Shown here piece by piece: positions 8,390 through 18,300 of a stretch of 41,980 nt of DNA. Source of the stretch: JABMQB01 sp964408795. Its GTDB lineage: Bacteria; Bacteroidota; Bacteroidia; Bacteroidales; Prolixibacteraceae. The stretch is taken from assembly GCA_964408795.1 (NCBI GenBank), contig CAYPAW010000115.1, positions 1 through 41,980 of the forward strand. The letters are read 5' to 3'. A program made the position numbers and the translations under genes. The notes below the pieces were generated by a model. That model saw only the letters and a program-made list of their open reading frames with translations, searched no databases and was not told where the DNA came from. Within the stretch, counting starts at the first letter, position 1; every line of letters starts with the position of its first letter.

Positions 8390-8763
8390 TTAACTTTAAA
8401 AAACAGGAAATGCTACTTCTCCCAGAACGAAGATAAACAAAAATGCTTAAATCAACCGGTAGGAACATGAAGAAAACAGGAGTACGCATTTATGCCGAAG
8501 ATCGTTATTTTTAGTTATCATCATCTTCCAAGATTGTATCTGAGTCGTAGAAGAGAAGACGGGGTAGAAAAAAATTAATTTTCGAGGATAAATTGCAAAT
8601 TATTATGATTAATTATGGTAGTAATTTAAATTTTTCAATTTATATTTACTGCTTGATAATTTCCTGAAAGGAAAAGGGAAAGAAGACGATCATACACAAA
8701 AGCATAAATTCAACATACGTGATTGGATAGGTTTATTTTGTTAAACTAATTATTACTTCAAAA
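8390..8763. promoter_or_regulatory. divergent intergenic region
   Basis: This A+T-rich gap lies between the minus-strand TPR gene and the plus-strand peptidase and must hold their promoters. A TTATTTTG element at about 8734-8741 is one base short of the Bacteroidota -7 consensus TAnnTTTG. A 23-codon plus-strand frame (about 8442-8513) shows nothing recognisable. No RNA gene was seen. Confidence 0.3.
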
Positions 8764-10395
8764 ATGAATGCTAAGTTTGTTATGGTGAGTATCGCTATGG
8801 TGATACTGTGTGCCAGTTGCAAAGACGATGAACCGGTTATTGAAACACCGCAACGCGAATGGACAATTATCGGTTATTTCAACGGGAACAACAATCTGGA
8901 TGATACCCAGGCTGGTACCAGTTATATCATTGGAGATGTTCAGGAAATGGAACATGTTGGGGGTACGGATTCGGTGACCTCAATTGTTATGTTAAGCTCC
9001 CTTAAAACCGGGGGGAATGCGCACTATTATAAAATAGAGAAGGCGAATAATCAGTTGCCGGATCAGGTTAAGTCCACGATGCTGGAAGACCTGGGATCGA
9101 AAGACATGTCGGATCCGCAGACCCTGATCAGTTTTATTAAGTATGCGGTGGATCATTATCCGGCCAATCGCTACATGTTGATCATAGACAGCCATGGAGG
9201 AGGATGGTATGGTTTGAGCCCGGATGAAGCAAACGGAAGCGGTGATATGATGAGTCTTACGGAATTGCGGGGTGCCCTCGAAACCGGTCCTCATTTTGAC
9301 GTCGTGGTTTTTCATGCCTGCCTGATGGGCATGGTTGAAGTTGCTTATGAGATAAAAGGACTGGCTGATTATATGGTTGCCAGCGAAATAACCATGCCAA
9401 CCCTTAGCGTTCTGGGAGCCGATGTATGGTTAAAGGAGTTGGTTGAAAATCCTTTTATATCATCCTTCGACTTGTCGAAACGGATTGTTCAGTGCGTTTA
9501 TGATAATGGAAAATTTGCGCAGAAAACCACCCACATGGCAGTTACCGACCTGTCGAAAATGGATCAGCTTGCATCGGATATAGCCAATCTCGGAAATAAG
9601 CTGACCACAGAAGTCGGAGACAAATGGAATGAAGTGTTTGAGGCCTGGACAGAAACCCATTATATCAATCCGGATGCTCCTTCATTTACTGATTTACGTG
9701 AATTTGTAAAAAAACTTCAGCAAAAACCCGGGCTTAGCCAGATTAACTATATAAACCAGGCTTGCAACAATATGATCTCTTCCCTGAACGATGCCTGTCC
9801 GTTCACAAAATCTCACCTGGAAAATAGCAATCAGCCTTACGGGGGAATAACCATCCATTTCCCGCAACAGGAAAATCATTTCAATGAGACGGAATATAAA
9901 AAGTTGAAATTTGACGAAACAAACTGGACGAATTTCCTGCGTATTTTTATTGATAATACCCAGAATATCGGAGGACAGGTCGGCGAAAATGAAGTCGGAT
10001 TTGCAGGGACCGTTACCTATCCCGGACATACCCTGTCAGGGTATACCTATGTTTTTGTGTATACCTACGAAGCAGGAAGTTATAACCCCCAGGGATATGT
10101 CCAAACGGCAACGGATGGTTCGTTCAGTACAGTTATTTCCGGGATTACCCAACCCACCATTTTTGCTTTCGAAGCGATTGATGATGTCAACAACAGTGGT
10201 TCGTTTGATGACGGGGATGGATATGGCTATTGGGATTACAACGGCAATAATGTGGATGATGACTTCCTGGAAACTCAACCCGGGAATGTCTATAGTGGAA
10301 TCACTATCGTTTTGGAAGAAACCACCCAGTATGCTGTGGCTCCGGATGGAGTGACGTTAAGAACAAAAAGCGTGAATGCATCCTCCGGATTATAA
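8764..10395 (+). CDS. clostripain-family (C11) cysteine peptidase, lipoprotein
   Basis: This 543-residue protein begins with a lipoprotein signal peptide (MNAKFVMVSIAMVILCASC; lipidated Cys19). A C11 peptidase domain (about 30-400) carries the catalytic histidine in IDSHGGGW (His144) and the catalytic cysteine in FHACLMGMVE (Cys186), with the WTIIGYFNGNNNLD opening typical of clostripain relatives. These enzymes cleave after basic residues, often after autoprocessing. The last 140 residues form a beta-rich domain with an Asp/Asn/Gly-rich, possibly calcium-binding loop (NNSGSFDDGDGYGYWDYNG). There is no T9SS tail, so it is probably anchored by lipid in the outer membrane or periplasm. In gut Bacteroidota such peptidases activate secreted proteins; here the substrate is unknown. 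Confidence 0.9.
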   Translation: MNAKFVMVSIAMVILCASCKDDEPVIETPQREWTIIGYFNGNNNLDDTQAGTSYIIGDVQEMEHVGGTDSVTSIVMLSSLKTGGNAHYYKIEKANNQLPDQVKSTMLEDLGSKDMSDPQTLISFIKYAVDHYPANRYMLIIDSHGGGWYGLSPDEANGSGDMMSLTELRGALETGPHFDVVVFHACLMGMVEVAYEIKGLADYMVASEITMPTLSVLGADVWLKELVENPFISSFDLSKRIVQCVYDNGKFAQKTTHMAVTDLSKMDQLASDIANLGNKLTTEVGDKWNEVFEAWTETHYINPDAPSFTDLREFVKKLQQKPGLSQINYINQACNNMISSLNDACPFTKSHLENSNQPYGGITIHFPQQENHFNETEYKKLKFDETNWTNFLRIFIDNTQNIGGQVGENEVGFAGTVTYPGHTLSGYTYVFVYTYEAGSYNPQGYVQTATDGSFSTVISGITQPTIFAFEAIDDVNNSGSFDDGDGYGYWDYNGNNVDDDFLETQPGNVYSGITIVLEETTQYAVAPDGVTLRTKSVNASSGL

Positions 10396-10578
10396 AGCCG
10401 CACGTATCCGGGGGATCCAAAACAGGAACTTGCCTTCTTGAAATCAGGGTTCATAAAGAATGCAATGGATTTCTGTACCTGGATCGTTTGAAGGGAATTT
10501 TTGCGAAATACAGAGGAGGGCTGCATCATAAGCAGCTCTTCTTTTTTGTTCAGCAAGGGGCAGACGCAAGATGAATTC

Positions 10579-10596
10579 CCCACTGCCCGCGGTGGG
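10579..10596 (+). terminator. possible terminator between convergent genes
   Basis: CCCACTG and CGGTGGG can pair over seven positions (one G-T) around a CCCG loop and are followed by TAATTTTC. It lies between the converging peptidase and lipoprotein genes, 27 bases from the lipoprotein stop and about 180 bases after the peptidase. Confidence 0.35.
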
Positions 10597-10622
10597 TAAT
10601 TTTCTATGAGAATCTCCGATGA

Positions 10623-11714
10623 TTATTCAATTTTACGCCATTCATGGCGATTGTATTCCGATTTCTCATTCGGGTTTAATTCCTGATCGGTCAGAATAAC
10701 ATCCCCATTGGCACTTATCCAGATGTTGTCATAGGTGTTTGGGAGCATTCTTGTTTCCCCGTAAAACGGGTCTTTGTATTCGGATATTTCCCTGAAGGCT
10801 TCGCTGTAATTTTTCATGGCATTATCCAGGGAAGCTTCCCTGCTTCGGTACATCGATTCCATGATCTTCTGCGTATATTGATTGGCATCGAAAGCAATGT
10901 TTGCCAACTGAGCCCTGTGCTTTCCCAGTTTTACCAGCCATGATGGATTCAGGCTATATCCGGCAAGAATCATCCGGTTCAAGGATTCGTTTTGTTTCAG
11001 TTCTCCTTTTTTTGCAAATGTTCCGTAGATTCCTGAGAGACCCCAGGTCATATTTCCGTTTTGGTCCGTTAGGTATTGAAATGCATATTCGAAATTTGCC
11101 TCCACAGGAGTACCATCGAACGTAAAAACCGCATCCAGTTCCATGACTTCATACCGAACGCGGGCAAACCCATGGGAAATCATCATAGCCAGCTCCTGGT
11201 CATTCTTCAGGGTAGCCTGGTATACGTTTTCTGCTTTCTCGGGATTGATCCGCAACCCGGTGATTTCAAAACCCGGAAAGGATTGCTGGTTGCCCGGATG
11301 GAGATACTGATAATAGTAGTCGTTAGGTGATAAGGTACGGTGCACCAGATATCCATAATAATTTTGTCCTTCCATATTGTACAAAAGTTGCCCTGCCATA
11401 TTGGATGATTCCGTAGGCCATATATTCCTATGGCCCATTTGCGCAAGGATTAAACCCCGTTTCCCGGAAGGATCGGTAAGGGTGCACTCCATATTAAACG
11501 TTAAGGTAGGTACCGGTCCAAAGGTCACATTCCCCTTTATGTCCCAACCTTCAGGTACCAACAACGAAAAAGCATTGTCGTTGTATTTGGGCTCAAAGAA
11601 TGATTTCTTCCTGAGAATCAAAGCTCCGGTATTTTGCCCGGATGAGGGTTTGTTTCCTGAACAAGCTGCCAGGCATAGCATGGCTATACATACGGTTGTC
11701 CATTTTCCTTTCAT
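10623..11714 (-). CDS. lipoprotein of unknown function
   Basis: This 363-residue protein has a textbook lipobox (MLCLAACSG; lipidated Cys18). After a short linker comes FSLLVPEGWDIKGNVTFGP, a pattern resembling the start of PsbP/DUF1795-like beta domains, followed by LILAQMGHRNIWPTES. A second half (about 190-360) is mixed alpha/beta with a helical stretch (SREASLDNAMKNYSEAFREI) and a C-terminal segment with NTYDNIWISANGDVILTD. I cannot assign a function. It has a strong Shine-Dalgarno sequence, unusual for this phylum. It converges with the C11 peptidase and lies downstream of the deiminase-like gene on the same strand, 279 bases away. Confidence 0.75.
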   Translation of the reverse strand: MKGKWTTVCIAMLCLAACSGNKPSSGQNTGALILRKKSFFEPKYNDNAFSLLVPEGWDIKGNVTFGPVPTLTFNMECTLTDPSGKRGLILAQMGHRNIWPTESSNMAGQLLYNMEGQNYYGYLVHRTLSPNDYYYQYLHPGNQQSFPGFEITGLRINPEKAENVYQATLKNDQELAMMISHGFARVRYEVMELDAVFTFDGTPVEANFEYAFQYLTDQNGNMTWGLSGIYGTFAKKGELKQNESLNRMILAGYSLNPSWLVKLGKHRAQLANIAFDANQYTQKIMESMYRSREASLDNAMKNYSEAFREISEYKDPFYGETRMLPNTYDNIWISANGDVILTDQELNPNEKSEYNRHEWRKIE

Positions 11715-11718
11715 GTAA

Positions 11719-11726
11719 ACCTCCTT
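11719..11726 (-). promoter_or_regulatory. strong Shine-Dalgarno site for the 11714 lipoprotein
   Basis: On the minus strand AAGGAGGT precedes the ATG, with five bases between GGAGG and the start. Most genes here lack such a site, as is usual in Bacteroidota. It supports the start at 11714. Confidence 0.6.
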
Positions 11727-11993
11727 TCATAAAAAATAAGCGTGAAATCACTGTTGAATCAGTTTCTTCAATACTCGTTAATAAAAAACTGTGGAAAGCA
11801 GTCTGACTGGCTGTTTTAATGCATCCATGCCGGCCGGTACTGGTATTCAAAAGTAATAAATACTTTGGATTTTACTGCGCATTATTTTTTCGGATGAAAT
11901 ATTTTTTGTCGGTTGGGATAAGCCCGTTTAAACCAGGAAAATAACATTTACGAACCTTGATAGGAGTGGAGTCTCTGTATGACCGGGGGCGAA

Positions 11994-13724
11994 TCAGTGA
12001 ATCCAGATCTTGCCTGATATGAAACGACCGGTTTTGGTATCTTGAATTAAATACAGATACGGTCCTTCCGGCAGAGAGGATACCTGAATCCTGGTAGAGG
12101 AAAACAGTTTTTCTTCGGTTATTTTCTGTCCTTGGAGAGTATACAGCCTGAATTTGTACCGGTTGTTCAATGTTTCCGGGATTTTAAAAAAGAGGGTATG
12201 GGTTGCGGGATGGGGGTATACGACCACCGGTATTTCCGGATCGGATGGTTTTTTCACCGGTAAATCCGCCCGGTCCGGCATGCCGTTGCTTCGGAATGTA
12301 TAGGTTCCTTGTGGAGCTACCCAGGGTTTTCTCCCTTTTTTTCCCGAGTTTGCTTCCGATTCAATGAAATAATCGATCTGCGTGTTGGCGGGTTGGTGAG
12401 GTATGTAGCCGGTATAGGTGTGTTGGGTAGTTGAGTGCATGGGAACTTCCATAAATAGAGAATCGTTTTTTGTTTTCCAATGAACTGTGGCAGATTGTAC
12501 ACCGCTCCGTGTGCGAATGGAAGCCGTTACTTCATAGTTACCTGAATGGTTTGTAACGTTCTGTAGTGATTTATGTTGTATCCAGATGGGTTCATCCGTA
12601 GCGATGGAATGGGTGATGCAATGAATCGTTCCTCCTTTTTCTGCCAGATACCGGGAGGTTACGGGAACAATTGTATAGCCGGGCATAGCTTTTCGGTATA
12701 TTTCCAGGGCTTGTGCATCGGTTTCCGGGTGTTTATACTGGGGAACAAAAACCACACGGTTTACAATGAATGAACCCACATAGGAGGCATAGGTTGTCAC
12801 ATAGGTCAGCCCGCTGGTGTTCGATTCAAAAGAAGGAGCATTGGGTATCGGGTAGATTTTTAAGGGCCTTCCATACCGGGAAAGGACATTTTCCTGAATG
12901 TACAATAGGGCATGGGTAAGAAACCGGACATCTTCTTCATAGGTATACTGTTCGATACCGGTGGTATAGTTCCAGGGTTGTTGTTGAGAAATAAGCAGAG
13001 TTTCCTCATCGACCAGCTTCATATAATAGTCGATATGGCCCAAATAATGCGGTATGGTATGAACAGTATCCAGTCCGAACAGAGAGGCATAAAAAGGCAG
13101 CTGAGCCTGGTCGTTCTGGCTTCCCTCATCGATGATAGCCATCCTGTTCCCGTCAACCATATAATTTCCCCCGTCGGAACAAAGTTGTCCGGTAGCCGGG
13201 TCGGTAATCTCAATGGCGGGTATTTCCAGATAATCACTGATGATCTTACCGGTCCCGGTAAGATCATCGGCAAAAAGAATGCTATACAGGGTATCTACCT
13301 TGTTCTGATAGACATTCATCGGGCCGTTGTCGCGGATCCAGAGACCGGGTTGAATCCGGTTTCCGTCGATCTCAACCACATGAAACTTCGGATGATGTAT
13401 ATCGACCCCATACCGGTGGTACAGAGTATCCAGAACCGCCGGATTGAATGAATGCGTAGCAAAAGCCGTATCCAGCAGATAATAGACATCTACCTCCTGT
13501 TTCAACGTTTCGTTGATGAGGCATACATAAATGCTGTCAAATTCTTCCGCTTCCCGGATTACCCAATCCGGATCATCCGGAGCAATGCTGCTCCATTTGT
13601 ACGGCTGATTGATAATGATCCCCCTGGTTTCTTCAAATTCTGCCCATGCCCTGGGATTGGCGATCTGCGTGTAACTCGCTGCAGAAAAAAAAACAAAACT
13701 AAGAAAAAGCAAAAAGTGCTTCAT
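11994..13724 (-). CDS. T9SS-exported peptidylarginine/agmatine deiminase-family enzyme
   Basis: This 576-residue protein has a signal peptide (1-19, ending AASYTQ), a PAD_porph/agmatine-deiminase catalytic domain (about 20-385), an immunoglobulin-like domain (about 395-475) and a T9SS sorting domain (about 495-576; VYPHPATHTLFFKI ... SLPEGPYLYLIQ). Catalytic residues are in place: Asp132 (WIRDNGP), His230 and Asp232 (GHIDYYMK) and Cys369 (KGGTIHCITHS), corresponding to Asp130, His236, Asp238 and Cys351 of Porphyromonas gingivalis PPAD. The overall order and length (PPAD is about 556 residues) match PPAD closely. However, the YNRPRP-type segment carrying the PPAD arginines that hold the substrate carboxylate is replaced by LYSILFADDL. 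It probably hydrolyses a guanidino group to citrulline or an analogue outside the cell, perhaps on a different substrate. Confidence 0.82.
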   Translation of the reverse strand: MKHFLLFLSFVFFSAASYTQIANPRAWAEFEETRGIIINQPYKWSSIAPDDPDWVIREAEEFDSIYVCLINETLKQEVDVYYLLDTAFATHSFNPAVLDTLYHRYGVDIHHPKFHVVEIDGNRIQPGLWIRDNGPMNVYQNKVDTLYSILFADDLTGTGKIISDYLEIPAIEITDPATGQLCSDGGNYMVDGNRMAIIDEGSQNDQAQLPFYASLFGLDTVHTIPHYLGHIDYYMKLVDEETLLISQQQPWNYTTGIEQYTYEEDVRFLTHALLYIQENVLSRYGRPLKIYPIPNAPSFESNTSGLTYVTTYASYVGSFIVNRVVFVPQYKHPETDAQALEIYRKAMPGYTIVPVTSRYLAEKGGTIHCITHSIATDEPIWIQHKSLQNVTNHSGNYEVTASIRTRSGVQSATVHWKTKNDSLFMEVPMHSTTQHTYTGYIPHQPANTQIDYFIESEANSGKKGRKPWVAPQGTYTFRSNGMPDRADLPVKKPSDPEIPVVVYPHPATHTLFFKIPETLNNRYKFRLYTLQGQKITEEKLFSSTRIQVSSLPEGPYLYLIQDTKTGRFISGKIWIH

Positions 13725-13925
13725 GACAACGGTTGAAAAATAATGTAACCTGTATTTATATCCTGTTCCCGGGCTTCAAAAGTAAGGAAAAATATTTTGC
13801 CTTTCGAATGGGCCCGGAAACCCGTTTGACCTGATGGGGCAAAAAATAAGGGTGATGTTTTGGATCTTCCGGCAAGGATCCTTCAGCGTTTTGCTTTCGC
13901 TGTGCATAGAATGTATGGACATCAT

Positions 13926-15089
13926 TTATTCGTATCCTTTGTTGAACAGATTGTCGAGGCTATGTATCATTTTTTCGGTATCGGAATAAATCAGGTTGTA
14001 ACAGGGCAGAGAGGCAACCCAATGAAGAAAGTGCTTTGCATTATCCGGCTCAGGAGAAATCCATGAATCAGGGATCAATTTTTTAATGGCTTCCTGTTTG
14101 GGTATTTCTTCAAAAACAAAACCTGAATGTTTCCGGTATTGCATAAAAATCAGTCCTTTACAAGGTACACAGAGGGGCTTTTGGGAGGCCAAAGGCAAAT
14201 AGCGAAATGTTTTATGCAATACCGGATTCGTGTGTTCTTCTGAATGGATCATTTCCGGAAATTCTGGTTCCAGCAGTTCGTATGCCTCTTTTTTGATGGA
14301 GATGGCTGCCGGGAACCGGCATACCAATGCCTCTTTGCTCATGACCGGCAAGAAATCATCGGAAAGAACTTCATATCCTGTTGCCATGAGCAGGGCAGAC
14401 AAAACACTTTTTCCGATTCCGGAATTTCCTAAGAACATCATGCATCTCTTTCCATCCGAAATGCCGGCGGCATGAAATACGCCCATCCACTCCTTTTCTT
14501 CCTTCCGATAGGTCTTTTGGAGGATCTCCATGGATACTTTCCCTGCAAGCAAATGCCTCTCCTTCTTTTTCCAGGTTCCTTTCTCTTTGCCATCGACCCG
14601 GAGATGATAGAAAGAACCGGTATCCCCGATCCGGAAATGATGTGCAGATTGGGCTTTTTCTGGTATTTCCAGGTGCGCAAATTTCGGGTGTACAACCGAT
14701 TCAGCATCCGGTGAATCATATTCAATAAAAAATATTTTATCGTAAACTTTATAATATCTCGCGGAATAGGAATTTTTCCCTGGGATTAATTTTTCAGGGG
14801 TTTCTGAAGGATCTGTATTGGATGCAATGGTTTCTTTTTTTAATGCCTCCCATGTATTTTTGAAGTCTTCTGTTACCTCCCGGGCCTGATAATGTTCCAT
14901 ATTCAGTGAAGTGATACAGAAATTCACTACGGACGACAAATCCTCAGTTTCTGCGATACGGCGAAGGATCTCATCTGCCGGAGGGGTGGTCAGGATGTAT
15001 TTGTTGATCTCCCGGAACCATAATATGGTATGATCTTCCAAAGGAAGGCTTATCACTTTATATGGCTGGTATTTTGTTCGGGTAGTCAT
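13926..15089 (-). CDS. HPr-kinase-like P-loop protein
   Basis: This 387-residue soluble protein has a C-terminal half like the kinase domain of HPr kinase/phosphorylase: Walker A GNSGIGKS (221-228), an acidic SDDFLPV motif (about 243-249), and a downstream segment ending RYLPLASQKPLCVPCKG. The N-terminal half (1-200) resembles no classical HPrK domain and may bind a substrate. Stand-alone HPrK-like proteins of this type occur in Bacteroidota, and in other phyla some modify peptides. Its immediate upstream neighbour on the same strand is a frame-disrupted small peptide gene, and a terminator-like hairpin lies in its leader. No PTS or HPr gene is nearby, so a role in carbon catabolite control is unlikely. 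The substrate is unknown. Confidence 0.68.
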   Translation of the reverse strand: MTTRTKYQPYKVISLPLEDHTILWFREINKYILTTPPADEILRRIAETEDLSSVVNFCITSLNMEHYQAREVTEDFKNTWEALKKETIASNTDPSETPEKLIPGKNSYSARYYKVYDKIFFIEYDSPDAESVVHPKFAHLEIPEKAQSAHHFRIGDTGSFYHLRVDGKEKGTWKKKERHLLAGKVSMEILQKTYRKEEKEWMGVFHAAGISDGKRCMMFLGNSGIGKSVLSALLMATGYEVLSDDFLPVMSKEALVCRFPAAISIKKEAYELLEPEFPEMIHSEEHTNPVLHKTFRYLPLASQKPLCVPCKGLIFMQYRKHSGFVFEEIPKQEAIKKLIPDSWISPEPDNAKHFLHWVASLPCYNLIYSDTEKMIHSLDNLFNKGYE

Positions 15090-15097
15090 TTGATAAC

Positions 15098-15126
15098 AAA
15101 AAAAATTACCGGTGAATGGATCGGTA
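15098..15126 (-). terminator. hairpin plus T8 just upstream of the P-loop kinase gene
   Basis: On the minus strand TACCG (15126-15122) pairs with CGGTA (15111-15107) across a 10-base loop and is followed by A and eight T residues. It lies 8 bases before the kinase ATG at 15089 and about 40 bases after the small peptide frame, so it may end the peptide transcript or act as an attenuator. Confidence 0.45.
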
Positions 15127-15166
15127 GTTCAAATATACTATATTTTAACTATTTAATTTACAAGCA

Positions 15167-15317
15167 TTACCATCCCGGTGATGAAGAAGCAGATAGTACC
15201 TGTGACGCTTTGGGGTTAAATACAGTAAGCATGGTCGCTACAGTAAAGGCAGTATATCTGTCTGCTTTTTCAGGGTCTCTTTTCGTGTTATTTCTTTGTT
15301 TCCGGCATCCCCGGCAT
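15167..15317 (-). pseudogene. frame-disrupted small peptide gene (about 50 aa)
   Basis: No single frame is long, but three adjoining frames on the minus strand join into one sensible peptide. It starts MPGMPETKK (ATG at 15317), continues in the next frame as ITRKETLKK, and then as YTAFTVATMLTVF, NPKASQVLSASS and PGW before TAA at 15167-15169. The basic (T/S)RKE(T/A)LKK segment, then a hydrophobic Ala/Thr-rich segment, then a Ser/Pro tail is a pattern I associate from memory with short Bacteroidota peptides, some near HPrK-like genes. Both frame changes fall in A-rich runs (about 15288-15300 and 15264-15272), so either the gene is decaying or the assembly has indels here. Confidence 0.45.
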
Positions 15318-15360
15318 GGACGGGTATGCGATTCGTTTTTATCTTTTTAGGTTTTTGAGT

Positions 15361-18300
15361 TCATTGAATAATGATCTTTTCGAATTTTTGGATATCCTCC
15401 GAAGCGACAACCAGGAAATAGATTCCCTTGCTGACATGCGAAACTGTGAATTGTTCGGTATAGTTAGCAGGAGCAAAGTGAACCCTCCGTTCTTCGATGA
15501 CCTGTCCGGTGGCTGACATCAGTTTCAGGGTTAATGCATGGGTCTGGCCGGATTCAATCCGGAAGACAAAATTTCCCTGGTTGGGATTGGGAATAACAGC
15601 GTATTTCAGGTTTTCTGTCAGGTCCGGGCTTGCCGAGTGGATCACCTGAACGGGCTCCGAAACATGCTGACAACCGTTTTCTCCGGTTACTACCAGCGTG
15701 TAGGTCCCGGAGCGGCTGATGACATATTCGGGGTTGTTCGCGCCCGGGATATCACCGGTTTCGTCCCTCCATTGGTACGAGAGATAGGTATCATCAGCCC
15801 GCAGTGTGTCGGCTTCGACCAGAATCTCCGGTACAAAGGAAGGATACAAAGATAGGATGGTTGTGACCACACTGTCGCACCCTGCTGCGGAGGTTAATGT
15901 TCGCTGGTGAATGCCTGCCGTGGTGAATCCTTCGTACGCATCACCGTTGCAGATGGTGACAAATTCCGTTTTATACACCTTGGGAATGACAGTGAGATGT
16001 GTTATCACCGTACTGTCGCATCCTTCTGCGGAAATATATTTCTTTTGATAGGTTCCTGACCGGATCCAGGTTTTATAGGATTCACCCTGGCAGATGGATA
16101 TGGATTCTTCCATGAGGTAGGAAGGATGCACGGTAAGATGGGTTGTTACGATGCTGTCGCAGCCATTCGCGGCTGTGAGGGTATCGGCATACTGCCCGGA
16201 CAATTCCCATCCTTTGTAGTTTTCGCCCTGGCAGATGGAGACATATTCGGTGGTTTGGATCTCTCCGCAGATGATTACCGTCCGGATATCGCTGTAGGTT
16301 GTATCCTGGCCATCGGTAGCTACAACCTGCCATTCGATGGGTTTCCCCAGGGCGATGTCGGGCAGGCCGAAAATGGTGAAGGATGTTTCGGTGCCGGTAT
16401 TTTCCGATCCGAGCCACTCTTCCGAGCCGGCAGCCCGTATGCGGACGTCAAAAGTCACAGCATCCCCATCGGCATCGGAGCATTCCCAGGCGACATCAAA
16501 GGGTTGGCTGACCGCTGCATGGTCCCCGGGAGCTATCAGGATGGGTTGTTCCGGAGGATTGTTCAGAACGGTCAGGTGGGTGGTGATGATGCTGTCGCAG
16601 CCATGCACCGAAAGGAGGGTGTCGTTATACTGTCCGGATGTGGTCCATCCCTTGTAGGAATCGCCGTTGTAGATCTCCACATGCTCGGTTTCATGGTATA
16701 CCGGATAAACAGTCAGAAAGGTTGTTACAATGCTGTCACAGCCAAGTACGGTTGTTAAAGTATCCACGTATTCGCCTTCGGTATCCCGGCCTTTCCAGGA
16801 TTCCCCTTCACAGACAGCGAACTGTTCGGTTACCAGGGATGGCTGGAGTACGGTCAGGTTTATGGTTATAAGGCTGTCGCATCCATGAATCGATTCTAAT
16901 TCCTGCATATACTGGCCTGTTGCTGTCCAGCCAAGGTAATGCTCTCCTTCACAAATGGTTACTTCTTCGGTTACATCATACGAAGGGTGCACGGTTAACC
17001 AGGTTGTAACAATGCTGTCGCATCCGTTCATGGCCGTAAGGGTATCGGTATATTGTCCTTCTGTGGTCCATCCTTTCCAGGATTCCCCTTCACAGATTGT
17101 GATGTATTCGGTTGCATGGATCTCTTTTTTAATGGTAAAACATTGGGTATCACTGAAGGTAGTATCCCGGCCATCGGAAACTACAACCTGCCATTCAACC
17201 GGGATCCCCAGGAGCGAATAGGGTACTCCGCTCATGGTAAGAAAATTCGCAGTATCGGTAGGATATGAAGCAGTCCATAATTCATCTCCCTGGGGTCTGA
17301 TCCGTACGGTGTAGGTCAGGGTATCTCCATCGGGATCAGAGCCTTCCCACTGTATATCAAAAGGTTGCATCACGGTAGCATTGTTTGAAGGGAAGATCAG
17401 GGTGGGTTTATCCGGTGGATTGTTTAAAACGATCAGGTGGGTGGTGATGATGCTGTCGCAGCCATGCACCGAGATCAGGGTGTCGGTATATTGTCCGGAT
17501 GTGGTCCATCCTTTGTAGGAATCGCCATTGTAGATTTCCACCTCCTCGGTTTCATGGTATACCGGGTGGACGGTCAACAGGGTGGTAACGATGCTGTCGC
17601 AGCCGTTGGCAGCGGTTAAGGTATCTTTGTATTGGCCTTCCGTGGTCCATCCCTTCCAGGATTCTCCTTCACAGACTACTATAGATTCTGTGATTTCCAC
17701 ATTCTCAATGACGCTTAGGATGGTTGTGACAATGCTGTCGCATCCCAGCGATGAAACCAGTGTGTCAATGTAGGTTCCTGCCTCGGTATACCCTTTGTAG
17801 GTGTCTCCTTCGCAAATGGATATGTGTTCTGTGGTTTCTGATGGGGCGACAACTGTAAGGATGGTGGTTACGATGCTATCGCATCCCTCTATGGTGGTTA
17901 AGGTATCTTTGTATATCCCATCCGTGGTCCATCCCTTCCAGGATTCTCCTTCACAAATAACAATAAATGCTGTTGTTTCCACGCTCTCCGCGACAGACAC
18001 GATGGTTGTTACGATACTGTCGCATCCCAGCGATGAAACCAGTGTATCCGTGTAGGTTCCTGCCTCGGTATACCCTTTAAAGTTATCCCCTTCGCAAATG
18101 GAAATATGTTCTGTGGTTTCCGACGGAGGGATTACCGTAAGGTTGGTGGTTACGATGCTGTCGCATCCGTACCGGGAAACCAATGTTTCTGTAAAGCTTC
18201 CTGTTGTTGTATGGCCTTTGTAGCTTTCTCCCTCGCAGATAAAAACCTCTTCCGTGACCGAATCTGTTGGCAGTACGGTCAGGTAGGTTGTTACCAGGGT

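Noticed and set aside
13776..13925. Minus-strand 49-codon frame right after the P-loop kinase stop
   Set aside because: Composition is random-looking, with no segment typical of a precursor or membrane peptide.
13860..14066. Plus-strand frame of 68 codons
   Set aside because: Mostly antisense to the kinase gene; no domain.
16126..16758. Long antisense frames inside both giant repeat genes, up to 283 codons
   Set aside because: Regular repeat codons leave the antisense frame open by chance; the predicted proteins carry no recognisable domain.
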